A stretch of 64,000 bases of DNA, from positions 1,289,639 to 1,353,638 of the forward strand of contig NZ_SWJG01000001.1 in the NCBI RefSeq assembly GCF_005870035.1, in the 5' to 3' direction. Under the pieces are notes generated by a model. The model saw nothing but the letters and a program-made list of their open reading frames with translations. It was not told the DNA's origin and ran no database searches. Position numbers and translations under genes: made by a program. Source of the DNA: Spirosoma lacussanchae. Its GTDB lineage: Bacteria; Bacteroidota; Bacteroidia; Cytophagales; Spirosomataceae. Positions 17,599 to 26,336 of the stretch are shown here, one piece after another (position 1 is the stretch's first letter; every line of letters starts with the position of its first letter).

Positions 17599-18669
17599 TT
17601 ATCTGATGTACCGGAAATCTTCGTTGCCTTTCAGGGCTAGCAGGGTTTCGTACATGAGCTTAATAACGTTCTGTACGTCCTCTTTATGAACGGTTTCGAC
17701 GGTGGTGTGCATGTACTTCAGCGGGAGAGAGATCAGCGCGGAGGCAATGCCTTCCGTAGCATAGGCGAACGCATCGGTATCGGTACCGGTCGAGCGGCTT
17801 ACCGCCTGCCGCTGAAAGGCGATGTCCTGGGTCTGCGCCACGTCGATCAGGAAATCGAGGACGTTGTTCTGCACCGCCGGGCCGTAGCAAAGCACCGGGC
17901 CCCCTCCGCACTTGAGATCGCCCTGTTCTTTCTTGTCGTACTTCGGCGATTGGGTGTCGTGGGTTACGTCGGTACAGATGGCCAGATCGGGCTTTAGTCG
18001 GCGGGCAATCATTTCGGCCCCGCGCAGACCGATTTCTTCCTGAACCGCATTCACGATATACAGCGTGTAGGGCAGGGTAATGTTGTTTTCTTTGAGCAGC
18101 CGCGCCACTTCGGCAATCATGAATCCGCCCATGCGGTTGTCCAATGCCCGACCTACGTAAAAGCGATCGTTCAGCTCCATCAGCCCGTCGGAGAAGGTGG
18201 CTACCGTGCCGACATGAATCCCCATCTCCTCTACTTCCTGCTTCGTAGCAGCCCCCACGTCGATGGTAAGGTCGGTCACTTTGGGTGCGGCATCTTTGGC
18301 CAGGTCGCGGACATGAATGGCCGGCCAGCCGAAAATACCCGTTACGGGGCCTTTTTTAGTATGGAGCAGCACCCGCATCGACGGGGCAATCAGCGCGTCG
18401 GAACCCCCGTTGCGCCGAACGTAGATATAGCCGTCGTCGGAGATGTAGTTGACGAACCATGAAATCTCGTCGGAGTGGGCTTCGATCACCACTTTATAGT
18501 CTTTGCCCGGCCCGATTACGCCCACCGCCGTACCGTAGGTATCGACAATATACTCGTCGGTATAAGGCTTGAGGTAATCCAGCCAGATCTGCTGCCCCGA
18601 CGATTCGAATCCGGTCGGTGAGGCATTGTTGAGGTACTGATACAGAAAATTTTTACTCGATTCGTTCAT
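17599..18669 (-). CDS. M42 family metallopeptidase (glutamyl/deblocking aminopeptidase type)
   Basis: A 356-residue dizinc aminopeptidase from the ATG at 18667-18669; the frame extends upstream to 18786 but without homologous residues. Metal and catalytic residues visible: H65 (EAHSDE), D177 (ALDNRMGG), the Glu pair E211-E212 (NAVQEEIG), D234 (CTDVTHD) and H321 (YMHTTVE). The N terminus NASPTGFE is the usual M42 start of the first domain. These cytosolic enzymes trim peptides to amino acids. It is a monocistronic gene divergent from 18861, with a terminator at 17536-17569. Confidence 0.93.
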   Translation of the reverse strand: MNESSKNFLYQYLNNASPTGFESSGQQIWLDYLKPYTDEYIVDTYGTAVGVIGPGKDYKVVIEAHSDEISWFVNYISDDGYIYVRRNGGSDALIAPSMRVLLHTKKGPVTGIFGWPAIHVRDLAKDAAPKVTDLTIDVGAATKQEVEEMGIHVGTVATFSDGLMELNDRFYVGRALDNRMGGFMIAEVARLLKENNITLPYTLYIVNAVQEEIGLRGAEMIARRLKPDLAICTDVTHDTQSPKYDKKEQGDLKCGGGPVLCYGPAVQNNVLDFLIDVAQTQDIAFQRQAVSRSTGTDTDAFAYATEGIASALISLPLKYMHTTVETVHKEDVQNVIKLMYETLLALKGNEDFRYIR

Positions 18670-18795
18670 GGATGTAGAAGGAAAATGGCCTGTGTCTGCG
18701 GGCCGTTTCAAGGTAAACCGATCAAATATAAGCGGGTGCCCGACACGGTAAGCAGAATTTTTGCAAACAGCAGAACAAACATGCAAGGCATCGTT

Positions 18796-18803
18796 TACCT
18801 TTG
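18796..18803 (+). promoter_or_regulatory. -7 promoter element of the 18861 gene
   Basis: TACCTTTG is a perfect match to the Bacteroidota -7 consensus TAnnTTTG, 57 nt before the ATG at 18861. No TTTG is present at the usual 19-21 nt spacing upstream. Confidence 0.5.
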
Positions 18804-18860
18804 CTGTAACTTAGACTTAATATAAATAACTCTTGCCCGCACTGGTCAAACCCCTATCGT

Positions 18861-20147
18861 ATGCGTACCTTTCTCAAGCAAATAACTTTCTTCTGTCTGC
18901 TGACCCTCTGTGGGTTGGCGAGCTACGCCCACACGGGCCTCTTCAGCGATACCACCCGCGCTTATGCGGTGCCTACGCTATCCCGCACCCCCGCCGGTGA
19001 GGTGGCTCTCTCCTGGACCGAAAAAGACAACAATGGCGTAGTATACTTCTACTGGGCCAAGTCCGGCGACAAAGGCAGGACGTTTGGGGGTAAGAAACTG
19101 ATTTATTCGGCAGCGGGTATCGGTAACTCGCGGCTGATGCGGCCCAAACTGCTGTTTCGTAAGAATGGATCGCCAGTAGCTGTATTTGCCCTGCGCGGTC
19201 CCGAACCCACCAACGCACAGGCTTCGGTTGTTCCGACTGCTGATCATACCCACGGCGGACACGAAGGGCACAACGCCCCGAAGGCCGACGCGTCCAAACC
19301 GGCCCGTGGTGGTGGCCGGCCACGCGATCTGAGGATTGTTTATGTTACTTCCGCCGATCAGGGTAACACTTGGACCTTGCCCGAGCCGGTTCACGCTGAT
19401 AAAACACCGAATATTGTACGTGGTTTTTTCGACGCCACCGTGCTGGCCAACGACGAGATAGCCGTAACCTGGCTGAACGATATTCCGGGCAACGAACACG
19501 AGCAGCGCGATTTGCGGCTGGTAACAACCGCAGGCGGAAAATTTGGCGCCGAGCGCGTTCTGGACCCCTACGTTTGTGCGTGCTGCAACATCAGTCTGCT
19601 GGTCGACCCCGTCGGCACGCTGCACGTATACTATCGCGAAAACCAGGACAACATCCGCGACATTGCCCGGATGAGCTCGACGGATAACGGAAAAACCTTT
19701 ACGAAGCCTGCGATCCTGTCGAAAGACAACTGGCAGATCAACGGTTGCCCGCACTCGGGCCCAACCTCCAGCGCGGGTGGCGGCAATCCGCTGGTAGCCT
19801 GGTTCTCGGGCACGACCGATTCGCCGGGTATCCGGGTGGTGAACGGGCAGGGCAAGCGGCTGTTTGTGCTCGACGATCCTACCGCCAAAAATGCGTATCT
19901 GGTACCTGCCTCGAAGTCGTCGGTACTGCTCTGGGAGCAGAGCCAGCCGTCGGAGAGTGGCATGAGCTCGGTCATTGCGTTCCGTACCATCGACGCTGCC
20001 GGTACCGCGGCCACCCAGTACGTCAAAAATGCGCAGAACGGCACCAACGCCAGTGGGGTCGTGGTCGACGGTCAGTTGCTGGTGGCTTACGAAGTGCGGA
20101 AGCCCAACAATAAAAACGGTATCGACTGGGCGTCTGTGAGCCTGTAG
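18861..20147 (+). CDS. Secreted BNR/sialidase-fold protein with His-rich insert
   Basis: A 428-residue protein with a signal peptide (MRTFLKQITF to ASYAH). Several Asp-box motifs of six-bladed sialidase propellers are visible: KSGDKGRTFG, SADQGNTWT and SSTDNGKTFT. A His-rich loop (DHTHGGHEGHN, about residues 130-140) and a Cys cluster (YVCACCN, about 238-244) are unusual and could bind metal. I cannot see the full arginine triad of true sialidases, so glycosidase activity is unproven. It is monocistronic between divergent pepM42 and a terminator at 20187. The Cys cluster recurs, as I recall, in sialidase-annotated Bacteroidota proteins; that is memory, not checked. Confidence 0.8.
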   Translation: MRTFLKQITFFCLLTLCGLASYAHTGLFSDTTRAYAVPTLSRTPAGEVALSWTEKDNNGVVYFYWAKSGDKGRTFGGKKLIYSAAGIGNSRLMRPKLLFRKNGSPVAVFALRGPEPTNAQASVVPTADHTHGGHEGHNAPKADASKPARGGGRPRDLRIVYVTSADQGNTWTLPEPVHADKTPNIVRGFFDATVLANDEIAVTWLNDIPGNEHEQRDLRLVTTAGGKFGAERVLDPYVCACCNISLLVDPVGTLHVYYRENQDNIRDIARMSSTDNGKTFTKPAILSKDNWQINGCPHSGPTSSAGGGNPLVAWFSGTTDSPGIRVVNGQGKRLFVLDDPTAKNAYLVPASKSSVLLWEQSQPSESGMSSVIAFRTIDAAGTAATQYVKNAQNGTNASGVVVDGQLLVAYEVRKPNNKNGIDWASVSL

Positions 20148-20186
20148 TCCCAACGGCCTGCCGTAGTAGCAAATCGTATCCAGCCC

Positions 20187-20231
20187 AGCATGGCCACGTC
20201 CGATTCCTGTCAGACGTGGCCATGCTGTTTT
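20187..20231 (+). terminator. Intrinsic terminator between convergent genes
   Basis: AGCATGGCCACGTC (20187-20200) pairs perfectly with GACGTGGCCATGCT (20213-20226), followed by GTTTTT on the plus strand. It serves the 18861 gene and touches the stop of the convergent TonB receptor. Confidence 0.85.
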
Positions 20232-22591
20232 TAAAACGCGACGCGGTAGCTCAGCACCGGTAAGAGGCCTGTTTGGTAGCTGGTGCGGGTAGTGCCGGTT
20301 TGCGGATCGAAGTAGCGGCCGAAGACATTCTGGCGATTGGTTACGTTCTGTACGTCGAGCGAGAGGGTTCTGGTGGAGCGGGGGCGGTTCTTTTTCCAGC
20401 TGAACCGCACATCGGTGCGAAAATAGTTGGGCAGCTGAACAGTATAGGCCAGGTCGTCGTACCGGACCGTTGCGCCCCGTTCCTGCGACGCGGCCAGGTC
20501 GACGGGTGTTTCGCGGTAACCGCCGTAGTAAGTCAGCTTGATATTGAGCCCGATAGTACCGTTTCGGAACAGGCCCCGGTCGCCGGTGGCTAGCTCTTTC
20601 CCCGCCAGAAAACTCGTGGCATGACGACCGTCGAAGCGGCTGCTCCGCCAGATCTGATCCGACCCCCGGTATTCGGACCGGTACAGCGACGATGACAACA
20701 GGAAATACACGCCTTTATTCAGAAACTGCTCCAGGGTCAGCTCCAGCCCGTAGTTACGTCCCGTACCGCTGTTGACCAGCTTGTCGGTGCTCAGCCCGTC
20801 GAGGAAATTGATGATGGAGAATGAGTCGGCCGTGTCGGCACTGACCGGAATATTGAACAGCGACTGGTAGTAGGTTTCGGCTTTCAGCCGCAGCTGATCG
20901 GTCAGGCGACGGTCATAAGCCAGTACGACATGATGCGAACGGGTGAAGCCAAGCGCCTGGTTCGACCGCTGACCGACCCCGGGCGAGGTAGCAAACAGAA
21001 CGGCCGGGTTCTGGGTCTGGCTGTGGAGGCCGTAGCCCAGGCTGAGCGACTGCCCCGGCCGGAACGACCAGCGTACCGACCCACGCGGCTCCAGGGCGTC
21101 GGACCCGTTCAGGAAGAGCCGCAGGTAATGCAGCCCGGCGTTTACGGTCAACTGCTCCGACAGCCGGTAATTCCACTGCCCGAATGCTTGTAGCGTAACC
21201 GTAGACTGACCAGGTACCCGTACGGTGGTAACAACCCGTTCCTGATCGGCCGCCCATTCATCGCGGGCGAGGGTATAGCCGATCTGCGACCCAATCAGAC
21301 CAGCCCGAATGGTGTGCTGGCTCGTCAGCTTGTAGGTCAGGGTGCTGGAAGCAATGGCTTTTCGGATGGTATACTGTTCCCGGTACCGAAGTTCGGGGCG
21401 GTACTGCTCGGTCAGGTAATCGCTCTGGTAGCGGTTCTGGTAACCCGAACCGGAAAAGACCGTTTTAAGAAACGCCCGCGGGCCGATATTGATCGCGTGC
21501 GTGGCACCAACGGCGCCTGTATTGGCCGTAAACCGATCGTCGTAGCGTTCGTAGCTGGCCCGCCAGACCGTTGAGTCGCGGACGGCATCGGTGTTCTGGC
21601 TGCTGAGGCCGCCAAAGCCGAAGAGGGTAAACGTGCCGGCTTTGGCGGTGGGCAGGTAAACGTTGAACGACACATCCTGAAAGGTGGTCACGCCCGTGCC
21701 TACGTCCAGCCCCAGTCTGCTCAGCAAGCCAAGGGTGGAGTAGCGGTAGTTGAACAGGTACGACCCTTTGTACCGCTTGCTGAATGGCCCCTCGCTCGAT
21801 ACGTCGATCCCCAGCACCCCCGCCTGAATGGTATGTTCCGGCTTCTGGTTGTTGCCCCGACGCAGCCGCAGATCGAAAACGCCCGAGAGCGCGTTGCCGT
21901 ATTCGGCCGGAAACGCCCCCGTCATGAAGTCGGAATTAGCCAGTAGCTGGGCGCTCAGAATCGAGATGCCCCCCGACGCGGTGCCTACGTTGGCGAAGTG
22001 ATTGGGGTTCGGAATCTCGACGCCTTCCATCCGCCAGAGCAGTCCGTTAGGGGTGTTGCCCCGGATAACGATGGTGTTGTTGCCGTCGCTGGCCCCGACT
22101 ACCCCGGCGTAGGCCGTGGCCATGCGGGCCGGGTCGTTGACGGCTGCGGCAAAGCGCTGCGTCTCTTCGACCGAGAACGTACGGGCCGATACCGTTGCCA
22201 TTTCGTTCAGCGGTTTGTCTTTCTCGACAGTAGGCTTCACCGTTACTTCGGCCAGCTGGCCAATGGCTTCTTCAAGAGCTACGGTGAGTACCAGTTCTTT
22301 TCCGGCATCGACAACTACGTTGGCCAACAGGGCGTCTTTGTAGCCGACAAATGAAATCCGGAGGGTTTGCCGCCCAACCGGAACGCCAGCCAGTCGAAAC
22401 GATCCGTCGGTGTCGGTGAGGGTTCCCCTGGCTGGTGTAGCCGTCTGAAGAACGACCGTGGCGCCGGGAATGGGAGTTTGCAGGCTTTGGTCGACCACGA
22501 CCCCGCGCACGGTTTGAGTCAGCGGTTGGGCCATTGTGATGAGGGGTAGAAAGAGGCCGATTAGTAGCGTCGGCAGGAGCGGGAAGCGCAT
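20231..22591 (-). CDS. TonB-dependent receptor lacking an STN domain
   Basis: A 786-residue outer membrane receptor. Order: signal peptide (to about residue 21, ITMAQ), carboxypeptidase regulatory-like domain (VRGVVVDQSLQTPIPGATVV, about 28-110), plug domain (about 135-250: TIVIRGNTPNGLLWRMEGVE, GAFPAEYGNALSGVFDLRL) and a barrel ending in a terminal Phe (LPVLSYRVAF). It is the last gene of the leftward sigma-FecR-STN operon. The STN signalling domain expected on a transducer is on the preceding gene instead. The substrate is unknown. Confidence 0.92.
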   Translation of the reverse strand: MRFPLLPTLLIGLFLPLITMAQPLTQTVRGVVVDQSLQTPIPGATVVLQTATPARGTLTDTDGSFRLAGVPVGRQTLRISFVGYKDALLANVVVDAGKELVLTVALEEAIGQLAEVTVKPTVEKDKPLNEMATVSARTFSVEETQRFAAAVNDPARMATAYAGVVGASDGNNTIVIRGNTPNGLLWRMEGVEIPNPNHFANVGTASGGISILSAQLLANSDFMTGAFPAEYGNALSGVFDLRLRRGNNQKPEHTIQAGVLGIDVSSEGPFSKRYKGSYLFNYRYSTLGLLSRLGLDVGTGVTTFQDVSFNVYLPTAKAGTFTLFGFGGLSSQNTDAVRDSTVWRASYERYDDRFTANTGAVGATHAINIGPRAFLKTVFSGSGYQNRYQSDYLTEQYRPELRYREQYTIRKAIASSTLTYKLTSQHTIRAGLIGSQIGYTLARDEWAADQERVVTTVRVPGQSTVTLQAFGQWNYRLSEQLTVNAGLHYLRLFLNGSDALEPRGSVRWSFRPGQSLSLGYGLHSQTQNPAVLFATSPGVGQRSNQALGFTRSHHVVLAYDRRLTDQLRLKAETYYQSLFNIPVSADTADSFSIINFLDGLSTDKLVNSGTGRNYGLELTLEQFLNKGVYFLLSSSLYRSEYRGSDQIWRSSRFDGRHATSFLAGKELATGDRGLFRNGTIGLNIKLTYYGGYRETPVDLAASQERGATVRYDDLAYTVQLPNYFRTDVRFSWKKNRPRSTRTLSLDVQNVTNRQNVFGRYFDPQTGTTRTSYQTGLLPVLSYRVAF

Positions 22592-22625
22592 AGCGTGTGT
22601 AGCATGTTTGCGCCTATGACCGCTT

Positions 22626-22662
22626 CCCGCTCAGTAACCCCCACGAGCGGGGGGCTTTTTTT
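22626..22662 (+). terminator. Terminator-like hairpin pointing against the surrounding genes
   Basis: CCCGCTC (22626-22632) pairs with GAGCGGG (22645-22651), followed by GGGC and seven T (22656-22662) on the plus strand. The flanking genes are both on the minus strand, where the T tract would precede the hairpin, so it should not stop their mRNA. It could end an antisense transcript. Confidence 0.5.
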
Positions 22663-24547
22663 ACAGGCTGTACCGCAGCCCTACCTGCCAGCCCAGCCAG
22701 CCCGACCATTCGTCGCGGGTGTTGTCCGGCGCGTCGGGGGTCAGAATAGCCGCCGGGAGCGACTGGTTGCGCAGGGGGTTGAGAAATACATCGTTCGAGT
22801 AGTAGCCGTTGAGCGTCGGCCCTGCCGTAATACCCAGTCCGGCGGCTATCTGTTTGCTGAGCTGGGGAGAGAGCCGCAGCAGCATGTTCAGGTTATCGAT
22901 CCACTCATCGGTGCGGTTGAGCTGGTGTACGCTGCCTTCCAGCGATACCGACCAGCCGCGTCGTTCGGCCGTAGCGGTGCCCAGCCCGTAGCCGTAACTC
23001 CAGAAGCGTCCGCCCGGATTATACCCGGCCGTGAAGAGGTTATAAAACGAGCGAACCCCCGTCCGGAACGTGGCGTTGAGGGGCGTGACCTCGTTGGCCG
23101 AAGCCTCTATGGCCCGGTACCCATTCGTCTGTACGTAGCTGAAAAAACCGACGGGTGCGCGCTCCGACGAGCGGGCCAGGTTGATGAAGCCTACCTGTCG
23201 GCCACTGACCACGTCGCGGGCTACGTTCAGAAAACCGCTCACCTGCCAGCCCCGTAGTTGGCCCCGAACCACATTGGTGAATCCGGCCACCTGGAAACCA
23301 CCCGCATCGCCCCCGACCACATTGGCAAAACCGGCTGCCTGAGCGCCCTGCACCCTGGACCGGTCGGCGTTGAGGAAGCCAGCCAGCTGAACGCCCTGCA
23401 CGTCTTTTCGGACCACATTCAGAAACCCGGCCGCCTGCAGGCCCCGAACGGTGCCGCCAACGGTATTGACGAAGCCCGCCAGTTGCACCGGCCCAACGTT
23501 GCCCTGGGTTGTATTCATGAATCCTGCGAGCTGAACCCCCTGCGTATTGCCCCCAACGAGGTTTCCGAAACCGGCTGCCTGCACCCCCTGCACGTCTTCG
23601 CGGACGAGGTTGAACAAGCCACCAAACTCGGCCTTCCGTACGCCCAGCGAATGCCCGATCAAAATGTTGACCGAATAGTCGTTGATAATACGGCCACCCA
23701 GCCCCCGGTTTGTGCCGATACCCGGCAGAAATGATACCTGCCAGGTGCGGTACAGCGTGTCGCGGTCGAGGTTGATATCGGTCAGGAGTTGCCGGGTCGA
23801 CAGCGCCCAGCGGCCAATGGTTTGCCGGCTCCGGTCCAGAAACGATGCGGGCATCGGTACCGTACCCGAATCGGCCGAGGCAAAGACGACGGGCCGTTCA
23901 GCCAGAATCGGGCCGGGCCGACTGGCTGAATCGGTCGGTAACGGCCGGGTGTCGAGCGGACTGACGGCAGCAGGCCGGGGCAGGGGAGTCAGGTAAATAT
24001 TCTGGGGCTGCGACCGGCGCGACGGAATGGCCAGCGACTGGCTCAGGTAAGCCTGACGCCGAACTTCGAGCCGCACCGCAGCCAGGTCGGCCGGGAGTTT
24101 CAGCCGGTAGTAGCCGTACTCGTTAGACAGGGCCGACCGCAGCGAGTTACGTTCGAAAACGGTTACGGACCCGATCCGTTCGGTGGTTTGCCCGTCAATG
24201 ACGTAGCCGTCGAGGATAAAGTCTTTGGGCTGTTCGGGCTCGTCGGCACGGAGTAGAATGACGTGGTTACCCCGCGACCGGAGCCGGACGGTTCCGCCGA
24301 AAAGCTGCCCCAGTACCTCGCGGACGGGCCGGTTGACCACCCGCAGGCTAACGGGGCGGCTCTGGTTCAGGATGGCGGGGTTATACGAAAAGCTAAACTG
24401 GCCGGTACGGCTGATAACAGTAAGGGCTTGATTGAGCGGTTCGTTGCGCAGGGTAACCGTGATCAGCCGTTCGAGCGGGGGTGTCGACTGGGCACGCAGC
24501 CAAACCGGGGTGAGAAGCAGAAAAACGAAAATGCGAAGTAAGGTCAT
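22661..24547 (-). CDS. STN + carboxypeptidase-like protein with nine 16-residue repeats
   Basis: A 628-residue protein from the ATG at 24545-24547; a TTG at 24566-24568 would add seven residues. Order: signal peptide (to about 22), STN (secretin/TonB short N-terminal) domain (about 25-100, TVTLRNEPLNQALTVISR), carboxypeptidase regulatory-like domain (about 108-175), a Pro/Ser-rich linker, then nine repeats of 16 residues (about 321-460) with consensus GVQxAGFxNxVxxxVx, then a C-terminal region like a small barrel ending GWQVGLRYSL. STN domains normally pass TonB-receptor signals to FecR. It lies between fecR and the TonB receptor, so it is probably the signalling adaptor. The solenoid fold is inference. 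Confidence 0.85.
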   Translation of the reverse strand: MTLLRIFVFLLLTPVWLRAQSTPPLERLITVTLRNEPLNQALTVISRTGQFSFSYNPAILNQSRPVSLRVVNRPVREVLGQLFGGTVRLRSRGNHVILLRADEPEQPKDFILDGYVIDGQTTERIGSVTVFERNSLRSALSNEYGYYRLKLPADLAAVRLEVRRQAYLSQSLAIPSRRSQPQNIYLTPLPRPAAVSPLDTRPLPTDSASRPGPILAERPVVFASADSGTVPMPASFLDRSRQTIGRWALSTRQLLTDINLDRDTLYRTWQVSFLPGIGTNRGLGGRIINDYSVNILIGHSLGVRKAEFGGLFNLVREDVQGVQAAGFGNLVGGNTQGVQLAGFMNTTQGNVGPVQLAGFVNTVGGTVRGLQAAGFLNVVRKDVQGVQLAGFLNADRSRVQGAQAAGFANVVGGDAGGFQVAGFTNVVRGQLRGWQVSGFLNVARDVVSGRQVGFINLARSSERAPVGFFSYVQTNGYRAIEASANEVTPLNATFRTGVRSFYNLFTAGYNPGGRFWSYGYGLGTATAERRGWSVSLEGSVHQLNRTDEWIDNLNMLLRLSPQLSKQIAAGLGITAGPTLNGYYSNDVFLNPLRNQSLPAAILTPDAPDNTRDEWSGWLGWQVGLRYSL

Positions 24548-24607
24548 AACAAATGCTGGTTTGACCAAAGACCAGTCAGCGGGCTAATACCCCCATGCCA
24601 GGTTATG

Positions 24608-25639
24608 TTATTGTCCACAGCCAGCGCCGGTAAGTACGCGCGTATTGCCGTCGCGTCGGACGGTTAGCGACAGGGTTTCGGCCACCACCGCCAGCACGGC
24701 ATCGGCCGATTCGCGGTTGAAGTCGGCCGTCAGCCGGCAGTTGCTGAGGGCGGGTGTATCGAGCCGGATGTCAGTACCGTAAACATCGTGCAGCGTTCGC
24801 ACCACCTCGGCCAGCGAGGTATTGACAAACGACAGGCGCCCGGTCTGATAGGCCAGCTGGTTGGCATCCAGGGCTACCGGTCGGCGGATGGTATCGGCAG
24901 TCCGCTGGTAGGTAGCCTGCTGATTGGGTGTCAGCACAATGGCCTGCCGCGGAGCTGACAGCTGTACCCGCCCGGTTCGTACCGCCACTTGCACACTATC
25001 GCCCCGCGAGCGCACATTGAACGAGGTGCCCAGTACGCGGACCACGGCCTTTCCGGCCCGTACCCGAAACGGATGCGCCGGATCATGGGTGACATCGAAA
25101 AAAGCTTCGCCGGTAAGGGAAATAGTCCGGCTGCTGTCGGTAAACGTGGCCGGATAGGTCAGCCGACTGTTGCGGTTGAGCCAGACCGTCGATCCATCGG
25201 GCAGGGTAAACTGCCGCGCGGTCGAGGTGGTGGCTACGGAGAGGAGCGCGGCTGGCTGGTCGGCGGTGCTGGAGCGGGTATAGCGCCAGACCGACACGCC
25301 GGCCAGCACCGCCAGCGCGAGCATGGCCGCTATCCGGCCGTAGCTGCGCCAGGGCGCTGGCCGAACGGGCAAGGGGCGCACAACGGTTTTGGTAACGGCT
25401 GGAGACGGCTGGTGCATTCGGCTGCGAACCTGTTGCCAGGCGGCCTCGGTATTGACCGTTTCGGTCTGGGTAAGCTGACCGGCTGTGTGCCAGATCCGGG
25501 CAAACCTATCGTATTCGCGCTGGTTGGCAGGGTCGGTCAGCCAGCGACGTATCCGTTCGGCCTCGGCTGCGGAGGCTTCGCCCGCCAGAAACTTGCCCAG
25601 CAGCGCGTCATCGATCGGTGATTGCGGTTCAGTTGCCAT
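24608..25639 (-). CDS. FecR family anti-sigma factor
   Basis: A 343-residue inner membrane regulator of the adjacent ECF sigma factor. Order: cytoplasmic N-terminal sigma-binding region (about 1-95, LLGKFLAGEASAAEAERIRRW), one membrane helix (about 103-120), FecR domain (about 138-230, FTLPDGSTVWLNRNSRLTYP, GEAFFDVTHDPAHPF, VLGTSFNVR) and C-terminal DUF4974 (about 260-340, RLSFVNTSLAEVVRTL). DUF4974 resembles STN and is expected to contact it in the periplasm. Its ATG overlaps the sigma stop by one base (TAATG), indicating coupled translation. Confidence 0.95.
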   Translation of the reverse strand: MATEPQSPIDDALLGKFLAGEASAAEAERIRRWLTDPANQREYDRFARIWHTAGQLTQTETVNTEAAWQQVRSRMHQPSPAVTKTVVRPLPVRPAPWRSYGRIAAMLALAVLAGVSVWRYTRSSTADQPAALLSVATTSTARQFTLPDGSTVWLNRNSRLTYPATFTDSSRTISLTGEAFFDVTHDPAHPFRVRAGKAVVRVLGTSFNVRSRGDSVQVAVRTGRVQLSAPRQAIVLTPNQQATYQRTADTIRRPVALDANQLAYQTGRLSFVNTSLAEVVRTLHDVYGTDIRLDTPALSNCRLTADFNRESADAVLAVVAETLSLTVRRDGNTRVLTGAGCGQ

Positions 25640-26220
25640 TATGCGCCAGTTCCCCAGGCCAGGAGAAGTAAAAGTGGTAAATAGTCGCTCAATTCAGTAC
25701 GGAGAATACGCAGTGCTTTGCCAATCTGGTTCTCGACCGTTTTGGTGGCAATACCCAGCCGATCGGCAATTTCTTTATACGATAACTCGTCGAACCGGCT
25801 CAGCTCAAACGCCCGTCGGCACTGTTCGGGTAGTCGGCCCATGGCTTGCTGAAGCCGGGTGCTCAACTCGTCGGCCATCAAATCCTGGGTTGGGCTGGGT
25901 GGGTTGCTGTACAGTTCATCGGCGGCCTGCTGGCGGTGACCGGCCTGAACGGATTGCTGGTTGAGCCGGTTGAGACAGCGGTTATGAACAGCCCGATACA
26001 GATACGCTTTCAGGGAAGTGGTAATCAACAACGATTCGCGCCGTTCCCAAACCGTCAGAAAAATCGCCTGTACCACCTCTTCGGCTTCGTCGATGTCGCC
26101 CAGCATCGGGCGGGCGTACCGGCAGAGGGGCGCGTAATACTGACGAAATACGGTCTCGAACACCGCTTCGTTGCCGATGCGGATTTCGCCGATCAGGGTT
26201 TCGTCCGGAGTTGTCTGCAC
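25639..26220 (-). CDS. ECF RNA polymerase sigma-70 factor (Bacteroidetes expansion family)
   Basis: A 193-residue extracytoplasmic-function sigma factor. Region 2 spans about 25-92 (VFRQYYAPLCRYARPML, AEEVVQAIFLTVWERR) and region 4 about 122-175 (LPEQCRRAFELSRFDELSYK, KTVENQIGKALRILR). The hydrophobic tail LPLLLLLAWG is common in this family. The start is a GTG (26218-26220). It heads the operon with fecR, the STN-solenoid gene and the TonB receptor. An inverted repeat lies 38-62 nt upstream of the start and might carry its control site. Confidence 0.95.
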   Translation of the reverse strand: MQTTPDETLIGEIRIGNEAVFETVFRQYYAPLCRYARPMLGDIDEAEEVVQAIFLTVWERRESLLITTSLKAYLYRAVHNRCLNRLNQQSVQAGHRQQAADELYSNPPSPTQDLMADELSTRLQQAMGRLPEQCRRAFELSRFDELSYKEIADRLGIATKTVENQIGKALRILRTELSDYLPLLLLLAWGTGA

Positions 26221-26257
26221 AAAAGGAGCCGTTGTTGTCAGAGGATGCGGTGTTTTT

Positions 26258-26282
26258 CGGTGGTTTTACACTATGACCACCG
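26258..26282. promoter_or_regulatory. Inverted repeat upstream of the ECF sigma gene
   Basis: CGGTGGT (26258-26264) and ACCACCG (26276-26282) are perfect reverse complements separated by 11 nt, 38-62 nt upstream of the GTG start. The position fits a promoter-proximal operator, but no matching site elsewhere in the window was found by eye. Confidence 0.4.
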
Positions 26283-26310
26283 AACGCAGGGATACCCCTA
26301 CGCACCTATG

Positions 26311-26334
26311 AAAAAAAATGCGGGGCTTGTCCCG
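26311..26334 (-). terminator. Terminator after the XRE regulator gene
   Basis: On the minus strand CGGG, a short loop, CCCCG, then CATTTTTTTT follows the XRE stop at 26337. The stem is short, but the eight-T tract is strong. Confidence 0.6.
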
Positions 26335-26336
26335 AC

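Noticed and set aside
18978-20153. 391-residue minus-strand open frame antisense to the BNR protein gene
   Set aside because: No signal, domain or start context. The plus-strand frame has a signal peptide and Asp boxes.
23165-23587. 48-bp periodic DNA repeat, considered as a CRISPR or satellite
   Set aside because: The period is the coding repeat of the 16-residue motif, in frame and with synonymous variation, so it is protein-coding.
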